Assembly: GCA_003019535.1 (NCBI GenBank)
Contig: NEXG01000002.1
Coordinates: 13,569-59,254, forward strand
Origin: Candidatus Marsarchaeota G2 archaeon ECH_B_1
GTDB taxonomy: Archaea; Thermoproteota; Thermoprotei_A; Marsarchaeales; Marsarchaeaceae
Length of the DNA: 45,686 bases
Direction of reading: 5' to 3'
Part shown: positions 33,331-42,560 of the stretch, one piece after another
Numbering within the stretch: the first letter of the stretch is position 1
Layout of the letters: every line of letters begins with the position of its first letter
Notes under the pieces: model-generated
Told to the model about the DNA's origin: nothing
Seen by the model: the letters and a program-made list of their open reading frames with translations, nothing else
Databases searched by the model: none
Program-made: the position numbers and the translations under genes

Positions 33331-34570
33331 TGGGTGGAGCTCAACCGCAGGCACACTGGGTGGCACCCACCCTGACCTCTTCAAAAGAACCAGAGAAGCG
33401 TTAAGGTCGCGGTCCAAGGTGAAACCGCAGTGGGGGCAGTGAAACACTCGGTCATCCAAAGTCAAGCTTTGGTTGATTCCTCCACACAGGAAACACTCAC
33501 GTGAAGTGTTGTACGCTGGAACAGGTAAAACAAGCTTCCCTCTTTTTCGAAACTGCCACTCCAGCACAGCTCTGAGCTCTGAAAAAGAGGAGTCGTACAG
33601 CCTCATCCTCCTCCTCTTGGTTTCGCCTTTTTGAACCAAACCTTGGACGTTTAAGTCCTCTAGCACTAAGAGGTCGTACTCCTGTGCGAGTAGCGCCCCG
33701 AGTTTAAAGAACAGGTCACGCCTGAAATCCTTAACACGCTCATGCTGCTTTGCGAGTCTTGTCTTTGTTTTGAGCCAGTTGTTGGAAAGAAACTTTTTTC
33801 TTGAAAGTGTTCTCTGTAGCATCCTGATTCTTTCAAGGGAGCGCTCAAGCGGTTTAGGGTTTTCCAAGTAGCGCCCATCCAAAGGAGAGTGTGGCGAGCC
33901 TTGTGATCCCCAGGTCAACACCTACCGCTTTCTTGGGCTCCTCCGATGATTGCCCCAGTGTTTCAGCCTCCTCCACCAAGAAGATTACATGGATTCGACC
34001 AGAGGGGTCGAGTTTAACGCACACTTGAGACACTTGGCTCTCTGGGAACACCCTGTGTATCACTAGGGTAAAGAAGCCGATTTTGCTAAGGTAGAGCCGA
34101 GCTTTCTTCTTTTTGTTTTTGCCGAGACCGACTTCTCTTGTATCAGAAAGCCTCCAACCACTCTGAGGGTACACCAAAGAAAGAAACTTGTGCGGCTTCT
34201 TTTTCTTGGGTTTGTTCGCAAGCCCTTCAAAAAACCTCTGACGCGCTTGGTAAAATCTATCAGCTACTTGTTGCGCAACCTGGGAGTGTAACACTTGAAA
34301 CTCAGGGTTCTGTTTTCTCAGGTCTAAGGCGAGCTGTCTTAGTTCGGTTTTATTCATCGTGTGCTTGTTCTCCTCGTACTCTTCTTGCTCTGCGTGTAGG
34401 AGCGTGTTGTAAAGCTTGCACGCTGCTTCGAGCTGGGTTTCCAACACCCTCGCAGTGGTGTTTGAGCAGTACGCTCTGAACCTATATGCCCTTACACGCA
34501 TTAACAAGTGTTTTCCAGACTCGTATTTATACTTTTAGAATCCCCGCCCCTAGAAGGGGCGAGGTTTTGG
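33242..34570 (-). mobile_element. IS200/IS605-type element with tnpB only
   Basis: The right end (33242-33273) has a perfect hairpin CCGCCAT-AA-ATGGCGG followed by GCTCAC on the minus strand. The left end (34542-34564) has CGCCCCT-AGA-AGGGGCG. tnpB fills the space between; there is no tnpA transposase, so the element must be moved in trans. A TATA box (GTATAAATA, minus strand, 34523-34532) drives tnpB. Exact boundaries need comparison with an empty site. Confidence 0.8.
33247..34507 (-). pseudogene. tnpB: TnpB RNA-guided nuclease with a single-base frameshift
   Basis: N-terminal part (34507-33854): RAYRFRAYCSNTTARVLETQ, then GVDLGITRLATLS with the first RuvC Asp. C-terminal part (33921-33247): DGRYLENPKPLERSLERIRM, LVLEDLNVQGL (second RuvC acid), CFLCGG ... 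CPHCG (zinc finger) and LDRDLNASLVLL (third RuvC Asp). The two frames overlap; removing one G at about 33890 (TTTGGATGGG) joins them as ATLSFDGRYLENPK, about 415 residues, normal for TnpB. The joint falls just after RuvC I. All catalytic and zinc residues are present, so the gene was working until recently, or the shift is a sequence error. Confidence 0.85.
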
Positions 34571-34866
34571 AAAGTTTATAAACCTATCTATTCTGGAGCT
34601 GCTGACTACGGTATAATAGGGGGCAGCCTAACCTTATTCGTTATAGGAGGCGGTATGGGTCTGATTAGTGGTCTGGGAGTGGAAGCCTCGTACCTCATTG
34701 TAGGTCAAAGATTCGTGTTTTGTAAACAGGTAAGGCTGAGTGGGACTTTTTATACACTGTTTTGGGTGTTGCAGATCGTGTTTCGCTGTCCATGTACGCC
34801 TGCACTGATGGAGAGGTGTTGGGCCACTGGTAGTAAAGTATAAAAGTATATAAGTAGAAATTATGT
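34571..34866. other. Short intergenic stretch before vapB
   Basis: Nearly 300 bases between the tnpB element and vapB. TATAAAAG at 34839-34847 is the probable vapB TATA box. A second TATA-like GTTTATAAAC lies at 34574-34583 but leads to no credible gene. Confidence 0.4.
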
Positions 34867-35151
34867 GTGTCGTCTACGGTTAAATTGGATAAGAAGAGAA
34901 AGAAGGAGCTTGAGCGCTTCGTGGCTTCCCTGATCTTAGAAGAAGGGGTGAAGCTCACCTTGCAGGAGGTGCTGGGCCTTATGGTTGACTTCTCACTTGA
35001 GAATAGAGATGAGTTCTTGAAGAGGGTGAAGAGTCTGCCTCCCCTTGAACAGGACCCAGCGTGGCAGAAGCTTAGAAACCCCGACGATTGGGGTGTAAGG
35101 GATGCTTCGGAGAAGGTGGATGAATACCTGTATGGGAGAAGCGACACTTGA
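34867..35151 (+). CDS. vapB: Antitoxin of a VapBC pair
   Basis: 94 residues, mostly helical, acidic at the end (WGVRDASEKVDEYLYGRSDT), with an N-terminal part VKLDKKRKKELERFVASLIL that could bind DNA as a dimer. It overlaps the PIN-domain gene by four bases (ATGA type), the normal order for VapBC. The GTG at 34867 lies about 24 bases below a TATAAAAG box. It should bind and block the toxin and repress the operon. The pair sits between two IS605-type elements. Confidence 0.75.
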   Translation: MSSTVKLDKKRKKELERFVASLILEEGVKLTLQEVLGLMVDFSLENRDEFLKRVKSLPPLEQDPAWQKLRNPDDWGVRDASEKVDEYLYGRSDT

Positions 35152-35558
35152 TGGCTGTTTATATTGATACAGGCATTTTTGTGGCGGCCAACAACCGTAG
35201 TGATTCGAATCACGTGAGAGCCGTGAAGCTACTTATGAATGCATTAAATGGCGTCTTTGGCTTAGTTTACACCTCTGACTATGTAATTGACGAAGCCATA
35301 ACAACCGCGCTTGCGAGGACGCGTAGTCATATCTTAGCCGCCAACACAGGCTCATATATAATACAGTCCCCAAGGATCCGCAAACTCTATACGGGCCCCG
35401 AAGAGTTTTCGGCTGCTTGGGAAACATTTCTTCAACTTAAGGATAAACCCATGAGTTTCACTGACTGCGTCTCACTGGTACACATACGTAGACACCGCAT
35501 ACACAGAATAATGAGTTTTGATTCAGGGTTCGATGTCTTCGTGGAGCGTGTTTCATGA
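35148..35558 (+). CDS. vapC: PIN-domain toxin ribonuclease
   Basis: 136 residues, PIN fold. Acidic residues Asp6 (VYIDTGIF), Glu48 (YVIDEAI), Asp105 (SFTDC) and Asp124 (SFDSGFD) form the complete Mg-binding site. VapC toxins cut tRNA or rRNA. Start ATG overlaps the antitoxin stop. The gene ends 35 bases before the left end of the decayed tnpB element. Confidence 0.88.
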   Translation: MMAVYIDTGIFVAANNRSDSNHVRAVKLLMNALNGVFGLVYTSDYVIDEAITTALARTRSHILAANTGSYIIQSPRIRKLYTGPEEFSAAWETFLQLKDKPMSFTDCVSLVHIRRHRIHRIMSFDSGFDVFVERVS

Positions 35559-35592
35559 AGACTTTACTAATCATTATAAAACTTTTAATGGC

Positions 35593-36884
35593 TTCGCCGC
35601 TTCTAGGAGTGGGGATCCCAAGAGTATAAGTACTGTGGAAGGAAGATTAGCCTGCAGTGCGTGTAAGAGCCTACCAGTACAGGGCGTACTCATCGAAGAC
35701 CGTGGGGGGTTGAGAATCCGGTTAGAGGTGGCCTGCAAGCTCTATAACACGCTCTTACACGCTGAGCAAAAACGAACTCAGGCAACTAACTTTAGACTTG
35801 AGGAAGAAAAACCCTGAGTTTCAAGTGTTGTATTCCTAAGTTACATAGCAAGCGGCAGAGAGGTTCTACCATGCTCGGGAGGCTTTCTTGATGGGTATGG
35901 GTTGACAAACAAACCCAAAAAAGAAACCACACAAGTATCTTTCCTCGGTTTACCCCCGGAGTGGTTGAAGGCTTTCGAATATTAGGCAAGTAGGACAGGG
36001 TAAACAAAAAGAAGAAGGCCCGTTTGCGCCTGAGCAGGATCGGCTTCTTCGCTTTGGTTTTACACAAGGAGTTCCCAGGAAACTAGATGGCTCAAGTGTG
36101 CGTCAAAATGTACCCCTCTGGTCGGATCTACTTTATCTTCGTAGTTAAGGAACCTGAGACACAATCAGGTCTTTACAAAGGGACACAGAAAAGCTGTGAG
36201 CGTGGACTTGGGGATAAAGGAACTAGCCACTTTTTCCTATGGGCGCATCTTGGAGAACCCGAAATCGCTTGAGCATTCCTTGGAGAAAATTAGAATGCTA
36301 CAGCGAACACTGTCGAGGGGGAAATCTCTCGGCGAACCGGCTCAAAGGAAGTGGAGGCTCGCTGGGGAGTACGAGCACGTTAAGGATTCTAGGCGTGAAC
36401 TCTTCTTCAAACTCGGTTTTCTTCTTACACAAGAGTACGTTGTGTTAATCTTGGGGGACTTGAACGCGAGGACTTGATTCAGAAGAAGGGTGAAACCGGG
36501 ACGAGGAGGTGTAGGCTCTACGATGCCTCCTTCTCAGAGCTCAGAGGGTGCTTGATGTGGGAGTTTCTTAAACATGGGAAACGGGTTTTACCCGTCCCAG
36601 CGTGCAACACCCCCGTGAATACTTCCAATGTGGTTGAGTCAACCGGAATTTAACGCTAAAAGATAGGGTTCACCACTGTCCTCACTGTGGCTTCACTCTT
36701 AACCGGAGTCCGAACGCTTGCCTAGTGTTCCTAAAACGCGCAGGGTGGGTGCCACCCCCTCCATAGGTGCGCCTGTGGAACTCCGCTCAATACCTTCTCT
36801 ATCAACCTTAGGGTTGGCGAAGAGGAGGTATAGTGGGCTGGTGATCATGCAGGTGGCTCCACCACTTAGGGCGGGGTGGCTCAC
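35593..36884 (+). mobile_element. Decayed IS605-type element with tnpB relic
   Basis: The left end (CGCCGCTTCTAGGAGTGGGG, about 35595-35614, then AGTATAAGTACTG) and right end (36856-36884, GGCTCCACC ... GCGGGGTGGCTCAC) match the 33242-34570 element with many changes; both hairpins are now imperfect. It has the opposite orientation, so the two elements are back-to-back around vapBC. Confidence 0.75.
35657..36878 (+). pseudogene. tnpB: Decayed tnpB
   Basis: Homology to the other copy runs from VRAYQYRAYSS (35657) through EVACKLYNTLLHAEQ (35728-35770), a segment AQVCVKMYPSGRIYFIFVV (36088-36150), SVDLGIKELATFSYGRILEN (36196-36260), RRELFFKLGFLLTQEY, and the zinc-finger region HHCPHCGFTLNRSP (36670-36715). 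At least four frameshifts, several stops and changes such as DLNART for the RuvC II region. No product can be made. Relics of this age beside a nearly intact copy show repeated visits of one family. Confidence 0.82.
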
Positions 36885-37370
36885 AGCTGTTGAGATCCGT
36901 GTCTCTTATGCGACGCAGGTTGTGATAGAGTCTACAGGTGACATATGCTAACCCATGAAATATCGAATCCTTAAACAATGCGCCTAATGGCATTAACGCA
37001 AGATGTATGCCTAGGAAAATAGGTGCTGGGTATGGCTTTCACTTGCTTGTGTCTCACCGCCATGGTGACTGTGCTGGCCCTATTCCTTGTATATTTGGTT
37101 TAGAGAATAAAGTGGTCTACGGGGCTCATTAGGAATTAAAGAGTTGGGTGTAGGGTTAGATGTGGATTTTTGGGTTGCGGTGTGTTTAGCGTTGGGTTGT
37201 CAGGGTTGGCTCGTGTTTTTGGTTGTCATTGGTTGTTTAATATTGTGTTTTTCTGACATTGAATTTCATGCGGTGGTGAAGCCTGTTTGGTCCTGTTTTG
37301 TTTGCGTTTTCTAGGTTCCGTGCAGTTTGGAAAAGTGTTATATATTGGATTTGGTTATATTGGGTTAACA
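36885..37370. other. Intergenic region before the apr operon
   Basis: About 490 bases; the second half (37130-37260) is G- and T-rich on the plus strand with GGGTTG motifs. It ends with the apr operon promoter (TATA at 37338-37346). No gene seen. Confidence 0.45.
37338..37346 (+). promoter_or_regulatory. TATA box of the apr-sat operon
   Basis: TTATATATT lies about 28 bases before the ATG at 37371 and favours that start over one at 37287. It would drive at least the membrane protein, aprB and aprA. Confidence 0.6.
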
Positions 37371-38129
37371 ATGACCGCGGTTAATATCAACAATATTTTG
37401 CCGCCTGTTTTTTTCGAGGTGTTTGTTGGTGTGTTGTTTGTGGCCATGGTTTTAGGGTTGGTGTATGACGCTCTGGGCGGTCGGAAGCTTGCTTATTTTA
37501 GGGCTGAGCGTAGGATGATGCTCTCAGCTACGTCGGGTGGTGGTCAGGGTAAAGAGGTTGGTGTTGCTGGTGTTGTTGGCCGTACGCTTGTCACTAATCT
37601 CGCTACTTCCAGGGAGCTTGCGAAGTGTGGCGCCTCGCGGCGTGCCTCGCATGAGCTGATGCTGTGGGGGTTCATTCTCTCGGTTATCGTGGTGGTGGTT
37701 AAGGTGTTCGCTTACCCCGATGTGAGCCCCGTTTTGCCCTCGAGTGTGTTCGGCGTGTTGCTTAATTTGGGAGGGTTGCTCGTGTTGGTTGGTGGTTTGT
37801 GGTATCTGTGGCTTAGGGTTAACGTCTCCCATGAGGGTAACAGTGTGTTAAGGGTGACAAGGGCTGATATGTTTATTTTGAGCCTGCTTGCTAACGCGGT
37901 TTTGGGATTCGTGCTTGAGGCCGCCGACCTGAGTGGCTCGGTTGTTGCCACCGATGTTGCTCTCGGCTTGTATCTCCCTGTCACCGCCTTCATGTTCTTC
38001 AGTGTTCCCTGGTCGAAGTTCAGCCACATCTTCTATAAGGGGGCGTACGCTATACAGCGTGAAATAGATAGGGAGAGGGGTGTTTCACGCCTGCCCACAC
38101 CCTCCGAGGATTCATATATTAAGGAGTAG
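37371..38129 (+). CDS. AprM/QmoC-like membrane protein of the APS reductase operon
   Basis: 252 residues with five or six membrane helices (VFFEVFVGVLFVAMVLGLVY; ELMLWGFILSVIVVVVKVFA; LLNLGGLLVLVGGLWYLWL; MFILSLLANAVLGFVLEA; FMFFSVPWSKFSHIFYKG). His residues in SHELML and KFSHIF may bind heme b as in HdrE/NarI/QmoC membrane subunits. There is no iron-sulfur domain, unlike full QmoC. Directly before aprBA (9-base gap) it probably passes electrons between the quinone pool and APS reductase, as proposed for AprM. I leave the symbol blank because AprM and a split QmoC cannot be told apart here. Confidence 0.72.
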   Translation: MTAVNINNILPPVFFEVFVGVLFVAMVLGLVYDALGGRKLAYFRAERRMMLSATSGGGQGKEVGVAGVVGRTLVTNLATSRELAKCGASRRASHELMLWGFILSVIVVVVKVFAYPDVSPVLPSSVFGVLLNLGGLLVLVGGLWYLWLRVNVSHEGNSVLRVTRADMFILSLLANAVLGFVLEAADLSGSVVATDVALGLYLPVTAFMFFSVPWSKFSHIFYKGAYAIQREIDRERGVSRLPTPSEDSYIKE

Positions 38130-38138
38130 TGGTGAGCT

Positions 38139-38594
38139 GTGCCCACATTCGTGTATATGTCGATGTGTGATGGATGCGGTAAGTGTGTTGAGATCTGTCC
38201 GAGTGACATCATGCACATTGACCCCGTGATGAGGCGTGCGTATAACATTGAGCCGGAGTACTGCTGGGAGTGTTACTCGTGTGTTAAGGCTTGTCCTCAG
38301 AACGCGATTGATATGAGGGGTTACGCTGACTTCGCACCCCTCGGCCACGCGCTCACGGTGCTCAGGGAGCCCGAGAAGGGCGTTGTCTCCTGGAAGGTTG
38401 TGTACAGGAATGGTGAGACGAAGACCTTCAGGTTCCCTATTCGCACCACCAAGTTCGGCAGCATCAAGCCCCCCACAGCCTACCCCGAGCCCAGCTTGGA
38501 AGCGCTTTCTAGCCCTCTCCTCGCCCACGAGCCAGAGTATCTTAAGGTGGAGGGGTTGCCCACACTTCGCCTCAAGGAGGCTGAGAGGGCATGA
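38139..38594 (+). CDS. aprB: Adenylylsulfate (APS) reductase beta subunit
   Basis: 151 residues, two [4Fe-4S] sites: C10-x2-C13-x2-C16-x3-C20 (CDGCGKCVEIC) and C42, C45, C48, C52 (CWECYSCVKAC). The tail with RTTKFGSIKPP and the last 50 residues are characteristic of AprB and wrap the alpha subunit. It carries electrons to the FAD of AprA. GTG start, GGTGA four bases upstream. Overlaps aprA (ATGA), consistent with tight coupling. Confidence 0.94.
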   Translation: MPTFVYMSMCDGCGKCVEICPSDIMHIDPVMRRAYNIEPEYCWECYSCVKACPQNAIDMRGYADFAPLGHALTVLREPEKGVVSWKVVYRNGETKTFRFPIRTTKFGSIKPPTAYPEPSLEALSSPLLAHEPEYLKVEGLPTLRLKEAERA

Positions 38595-40435
38595 GTGTTA
38601 GATCCTCTAGGTCTGTTCACAGGGTTGACTGTGACATCCTGATTATCGGCGGAGGCATGGCTGGGTGCGGCGCCGCGTATGAGGCGAGGTATTGGGGCCG
38701 CAGGATGAAGATAGTGCTGGTTGAGAAGGCTAATATTGAGCGTAGCGGGGCGGTTGCCATGGGTCTTTCTGCTATCAACTGCTATATGGGTATGCGCTGG
38801 AACGAGAACCGTCCCGAGGATTTTGTGCGCTACGCTAGGGGGGACCTCATGGGCCTTGTGCGCGAAGACTTACTCTTCGACATAGCGCGACACGTGGATA
38901 GCACGGTTCACCTATTCGAGGAGTGGGGTCTGCCGATAATATATGATAAGCAGACTGGTCACTACAAGCGTGAGGGGAGGTGGCAGATACTCATACACGG
39001 TGAGTCGTATAAGCCCATAGTGGCTGAGGCCGCGCAGAAGGCTGCGTCCGAGGTGTATAATAGGATAATGGTCACCCACCTACTACTCGACAGGAATGTG
39101 CCTAACAGGGTTGCGGGGGCTGTTGGCTTCAGTGTGCGCGACGGCTCCTTCTATGTGTTCAGGGCTAAGGCTGTCATCGTGGGTGCTGGTGGTGCCACCC
39201 ACATATTCAGGCCGCGCTCAGTGGGTGAGGGTGCGGGTAGGACTTGGTATGCACCTTGGAGCACGGGTTCGGCGTACGGTCTTCTCATACAGGTTGGGGC
39301 TGAGATGACTCAGATGGAGAACCGCTTGGTTGTGACGAGGTTTAAGGATGGCTACGGACCCGTGGGCGCCTGGTTCCTCGCGCTTAAAGCGGTTGCGAAG
39401 AACGCCTACGGGGAGGAGTATGAGAGGAAGTATGTTGAGGAGCAGCGTAAACTCTACGGTGACTACGTGGATTCGAAGCCTTTCCCAACTTGTCTTAGGA
39501 ATGATGCTATGTTCAGAGAGATTAAGGCTGGGAGGCACCCCATCTACCTACACACAGAGCAGGTTCTGGACACATCTGAGAAGGAGGAGCTTGGCTGGGA
39601 GGACTTCTTGGATATGACTATGAGTCAGTCGATTGTTTGGGCGTCTCAGAACATTGACCCGAAGAAGAGGCCTTCGGAGCTCACGATGTCCGAGCCCTAT
39701 ATTATGGGTTCGCACGCTACATGCTCTGGTGCATGGGCGAGTGGGCCGGAGGATGTGTCTCCGAGGGACTACTATTGGGGTTATAACCGTATGACAACTG
39801 TTGAGGGCTTGTTCGGGGCTGGTGACACGATTGGTGGCTCGGCTCACAAGTTCAGTTCGGGCTCGTTCACCGAGGGTAGGCTCGCGGCTAAGGCCGCGGT
39901 GAAGTACGTGTTGGATCACGCCGACTATACACCTGAGGTTGACCCCACGGAGGTTGAGGCGCTTAGGGAGAGGGTGTATCAGCCTCTTGAGACATATGAG
40001 ACGGGTAGGAACATGATTGTGAAGGGCACGGTTTCACCCATCTACCTGTACCCGAATCAGGGTGTGGTTAGGCTGGAGAAGATTATGGATGAGTACGCCG
40101 CGGGTTACGGCTCGATGTATATGACTAACGAGTTCCTCCTCAACCGTGGGTTAGAGCTCCTCATCATGCTTAAGGAGGACTTGGAGAGGCTTGCCGCAGA
40201 GAACCTCCACCAGCTTCAGAGGGCTTGGGAGCTACACCACCGTGTTTGGACCGCTGAGGCCGTGATACGCCACACTCTCTATAGGAAGGAGACTAGGTGG
40301 CCGGGTTACTACTATCGCTCGGATTACCCCAAACTCGACGACCAGAACTGGCATGTGTTCGTGAACTCTAGGTATGACCCGAAGACGCGTGAGTGGGTCA
40401 TGAGTACGAGGCCTGTCCACCACATTGTGGGTTAG
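38591..40435 (+). CDS. aprA: Adenylylsulfate (APS) reductase alpha subunit
   Basis: 614 residues. GGGMAG at 20-25 binds FAD; SGAVAMGLSAINCYMG, GRWQILIHGESYKPIVAEAA, and SHATCSGAWASGPEDV are typical AprA segments around the flavin and APS sites; AGDTIGGSAHKFSSGSFTEG completes the FAD fold. It reduces APS to sulfite and AMP, or runs in reverse in sulfur oxidisers. Normal length, intact. The C-terminal half (MIVKGTVSPIYLYPNQGVVR) is standard. Dissimilatory, not assimilatory, because it pairs with AprB. Confidence 0.95.
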   Translation: MSVRSSRSVHRVDCDILIIGGGMAGCGAAYEARYWGRRMKIVLVEKANIERSGAVAMGLSAINCYMGMRWNENRPEDFVRYARGDLMGLVREDLLFDIARHVDSTVHLFEEWGLPIIYDKQTGHYKREGRWQILIHGESYKPIVAEAAQKAASEVYNRIMVTHLLLDRNVPNRVAGAVGFSVRDGSFYVFRAKAVIVGAGGATHIFRPRSVGEGAGRTWYAPWSTGSAYGLLIQVGAEMTQMENRLVVTRFKDGYGPVGAWFLALKAVAKNAYGEEYERKYVEEQRKLYGDYVDSKPFPTCLRNDAMFREIKAGRHPIYLHTEQVLDTSEKEELGWEDFLDMTMSQSIVWASQNIDPKKRPSELTMSEPYIMGSHATCSGAWASGPEDVSPRDYYWGYNRMTTVEGLFGAGDTIGGSAHKFSSGSFTEGRLAAKAAVKYVLDHADYTPEVDPTEVEALRERVYQPLETYETGRNMIVKGTVSPIYLYPNQGVVRLEKIMDEYAAGYGSMYMTNEFLLNRGLELLIMLKEDLERLAAENLHQLQRAWELHHRVWTAEAVIRHTLYRKETRWPGYYYRSDYPKLDDQNWHVFVNSRYDPKTREWVMSTRPVHHIVG

Positions 40436-40445
40436 CCTGTGAGGT

Positions 40446-41618
40446 GTGGGTGACTTGATACCTGAGCCCTATGGGGGTAGGCTTGTTAAGACTCTTATGA
40501 GTGAGGCTGAAGCTGAGAAGCGGTTGGGGGAGGTGCATGAGCTTCCGAGTGTGAGGCCGGTTGTTGACCAGGTGTACGATGCCGACAAGATTGGGGTTGG
40601 GGCGTACAGTCCGCTTGATGGATTCATGGGTGAAGACGAGTATTTGAGTGTGCTTGAGAGGAACACGCTTGGAAGCGGCCTGCCATGGACCATACCCATA
40701 ATCCTTACACCCAACTCGAAGACGGATTCCCGGGTTGTTTCCGAGGCGAGACCCTCCGACACTATTGTGTTGAGGGGTCTGAACGATGAGCCCTTCGCGC
40801 TTCTGGAGTTGGAGGAGAAGTTCGGGTTTGATAAGTCGTATTACGCTGAGAAGGTGTATGGCACGAAGGATACGGCTCACCCCAATGTGGCTGACTTAGC
40901 GGAGTTCGGGGAGGTGGCGCTCGCTGGGAGGGTTAGGTTGATACGCCGCTTAAATGTGCCCTCGATGAAGTTTGAGTTCACACCAGAGGAGACGCGTGAA
41001 CGCTTTAAGCGTATGGGTTGGAGGAGTGTAGCTGGCTACCAGGCGAGGAATCCGCCACACACCGCGCATGAGTATATTCAGCGTGTGACGCTTGAGCGGG
41101 AGGATGTGGACGCCATATTTATTCAGCCCGTGGTTGGTAAACTCAAGCGTGGTGACTATAAGCCCGAAGTGATCATGAAGGCCTACGAGGTCTTTGTGAA
41201 GAACTATTACCCGGAGAACAGGGTTCTGCTCGGCTCGCTATCCATAGCCATGCGCTACGCTGGGCCTAAGGCATCACTCTTCCTCGCGATTGTGCGCAGA
41301 AACTATGGCTGCTCACACTTCATAGTGGGCCGAGACCAGGCGGGTGTTGGTAACTACTATGACCCCTACGCCTGCCACAGGATATTCGATGAGTACGATG
41401 TGGGCGTCATACCCCTACGATACCAGGAGACCTTCTACTGTAGAATCTGTGGGTGGATGGCCTCATCAAAGGTGTGCCCCCACCCAGAAGAGTACCATGA
41501 GTCCACCAGTCAGACCAGGATAAGGAAGCTCCTAACAGAGGGAAAACCCCTCCCAACGGAGATATTGAGGCCAGAGGTAGCCGAGGTGCTAAGAAGCGGA
41601 GACGTGATCAACCAATAA
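40446..41618 (+). CDS. sat: Dissimilatory ATP sulfurylase
   Basis: 390 residues. EPYGGRLV at the N-terminus, QARNPPHTAHEYIQR (the QxRNPxHxAHE nucleotide motif) and GRDQAGVGNYYDPY. The usual GRDHAG reads GRDQAG: a His to Gln change in the ATP/APS site. CRICG ... CPHPEEYH is the cysteine-rich segment seen in many prokaryotic Sat proteins and may bind zinc. It makes APS from sulfate and ATP, or ATP from APS in reverse. Ten bases after aprA; GTG start with GAGGTG upstream. Confidence 0.93.
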   Translation: MGDLIPEPYGGRLVKTLMSEAEAEKRLGEVHELPSVRPVVDQVYDADKIGVGAYSPLDGFMGEDEYLSVLERNTLGSGLPWTIPIILTPNSKTDSRVVSEARPSDTIVLRGLNDEPFALLELEEKFGFDKSYYAEKVYGTKDTAHPNVADLAEFGEVALAGRVRLIRRLNVPSMKFEFTPEETRERFKRMGWRSVAGYQARNPPHTAHEYIQRVTLEREDVDAIFIQPVVGKLKRGDYKPEVIMKAYEVFVKNYYPENRVLLGSLSIAMRYAGPKASLFLAIVRRNYGCSHFIVGRDQAGVGNYYDPYACHRIFDEYDVGVIPLRYQETFYCRICGWMASSKVCPHPEEYHESTSQTRIRKLLTEGKPLPTEILRPEVAEVLRSGDVINQ

Positions 41619-41650
41619 ACACACGCCAAACGACGCGGGGTTATGAGTTC

Positions 41651-42364
41651 TTGAGGATTGCGGCTGTGAGCGACATCCACGCGCCCCGCCACCTCGGGGA
41701 GTTCAGAGAAGCGCTCAAGCGGACAACCCTAGAAGGCGTCGACCTATTCCTGCTCCCGGGCGACGTGGTGCACAACAACCAACACACGCTCATACCACAG
41801 GTAGTGGGTCTCCTAAGAGCGCGCTATTCTGGACCCATCTACGCGTGCCCTGGTAACAACGAGTTCGACTCATCCCTCGAAGAGATTAGAGCCTACCCAG
41901 ATGTGGTTTGGTTAGACGACGAGGCTCAGACTATAACGCTTAATGGTACAAGGCTCACCTTGGTGGGTACCAAGGGTGTGAGGGACCGGGTGACACCGTG
42001 GCTGGTTTGGGGTGTGACACCCAACCCCGATGTTGAGGCCACCAAGAAATTATACGAGGAACGTGTGGTAAGGTTAGAACGCCTACTCTCAGATAACTCA
42101 AACGCCCCAATACTCGTTGTGTTCTCACACTTTGCACCCACATACCAAACACTTTTAGGCGAGGAGCCATCACAGTACGCTGAACTCGGCACACTAAAAT
42201 TCGAACAACTCATAGAGAGGTATAGACCCACGCTCTGGGTTCACGGCCACGCTCACAAATCAAAGAACACGCACACTAGGATTGGTTCAACCCACGTGTA
42301 CAACGTGGCCTTACCGGCAACACATAAAATCACCCTAATAGATTTCGATCATACTGCGAGGTAA
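41651..42364 (+). CDS. Calcineurin-like metallophosphoesterase
   Basis: 237 residues with VSDIHAPRH (DxH), LPGDVVHN (GDxxH-like), CPGNNEF (GNxE), VVFSHFAP and VHGHAHKS (GHxH), the complete metallophosphoesterase set. It is like YfcE/MJ0936-type phosphodiesterases. It follows sat by 32 bases on the same strand and may be co-transcribed; a role in removing phosphodiester by-products is only a guess. TTG start at 41651. Confidence 0.88.
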   Translation: MRIAAVSDIHAPRHLGEFREALKRTTLEGVDLFLLPGDVVHNNQHTLIPQVVGLLRARYSGPIYACPGNNEFDSSLEEIRAYPDVVWLDDEAQTITLNGTRLTLVGTKGVRDRVTPWLVWGVTPNPDVEATKKLYEERVVRLERLLSDNSNAPILVVFSHFAPTYQTLLGEEPSQYAELGTLKFEQLIERYRPTLWVHGHAHKSKNTHTRIGSTHVYNVALPATHKITLIDFDHTAR

Positions 42365-42524
42365 CACCAAACCCACCCTACCGAACATTTCGATTTGTTC
42401 AAAAAATGAGAAAAGTCTTAAGTTAGACGAGCATGGAGGTAAGAGGGTTGCTTTGGCTAACAGAGAAGAGATGTCACATTGTGATAAAGTGTGTCATTTC
42501 CAAACCAACAAACAGGCTTCGTCT

Positions 42525-42538
42525 TCTTTATATATTAC
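42525..42538 (+). promoter_or_regulatory. TATA box of the second vapBC pair
   Basis: CTTTATATATTA stands about 27 bases before the ATG at 42561, indicating a leaderless antitoxin message. Confidence 0.55.
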
Positions 42539-42560
42539 TAGGCTAGTATAGTATTTTTGT

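Noticed and set aside
34508-34843. A hydrophobic 111-residue frame between the tnpB element and vapB
   Set aside because: It starts inside the element's left end, includes its hairpin, and shows no family resemblance.
37287-37370. Start of the membrane protein at 37287
   Set aside because: The TATA box at 37338-37346 lies inside that extension and points to ATG 37371.
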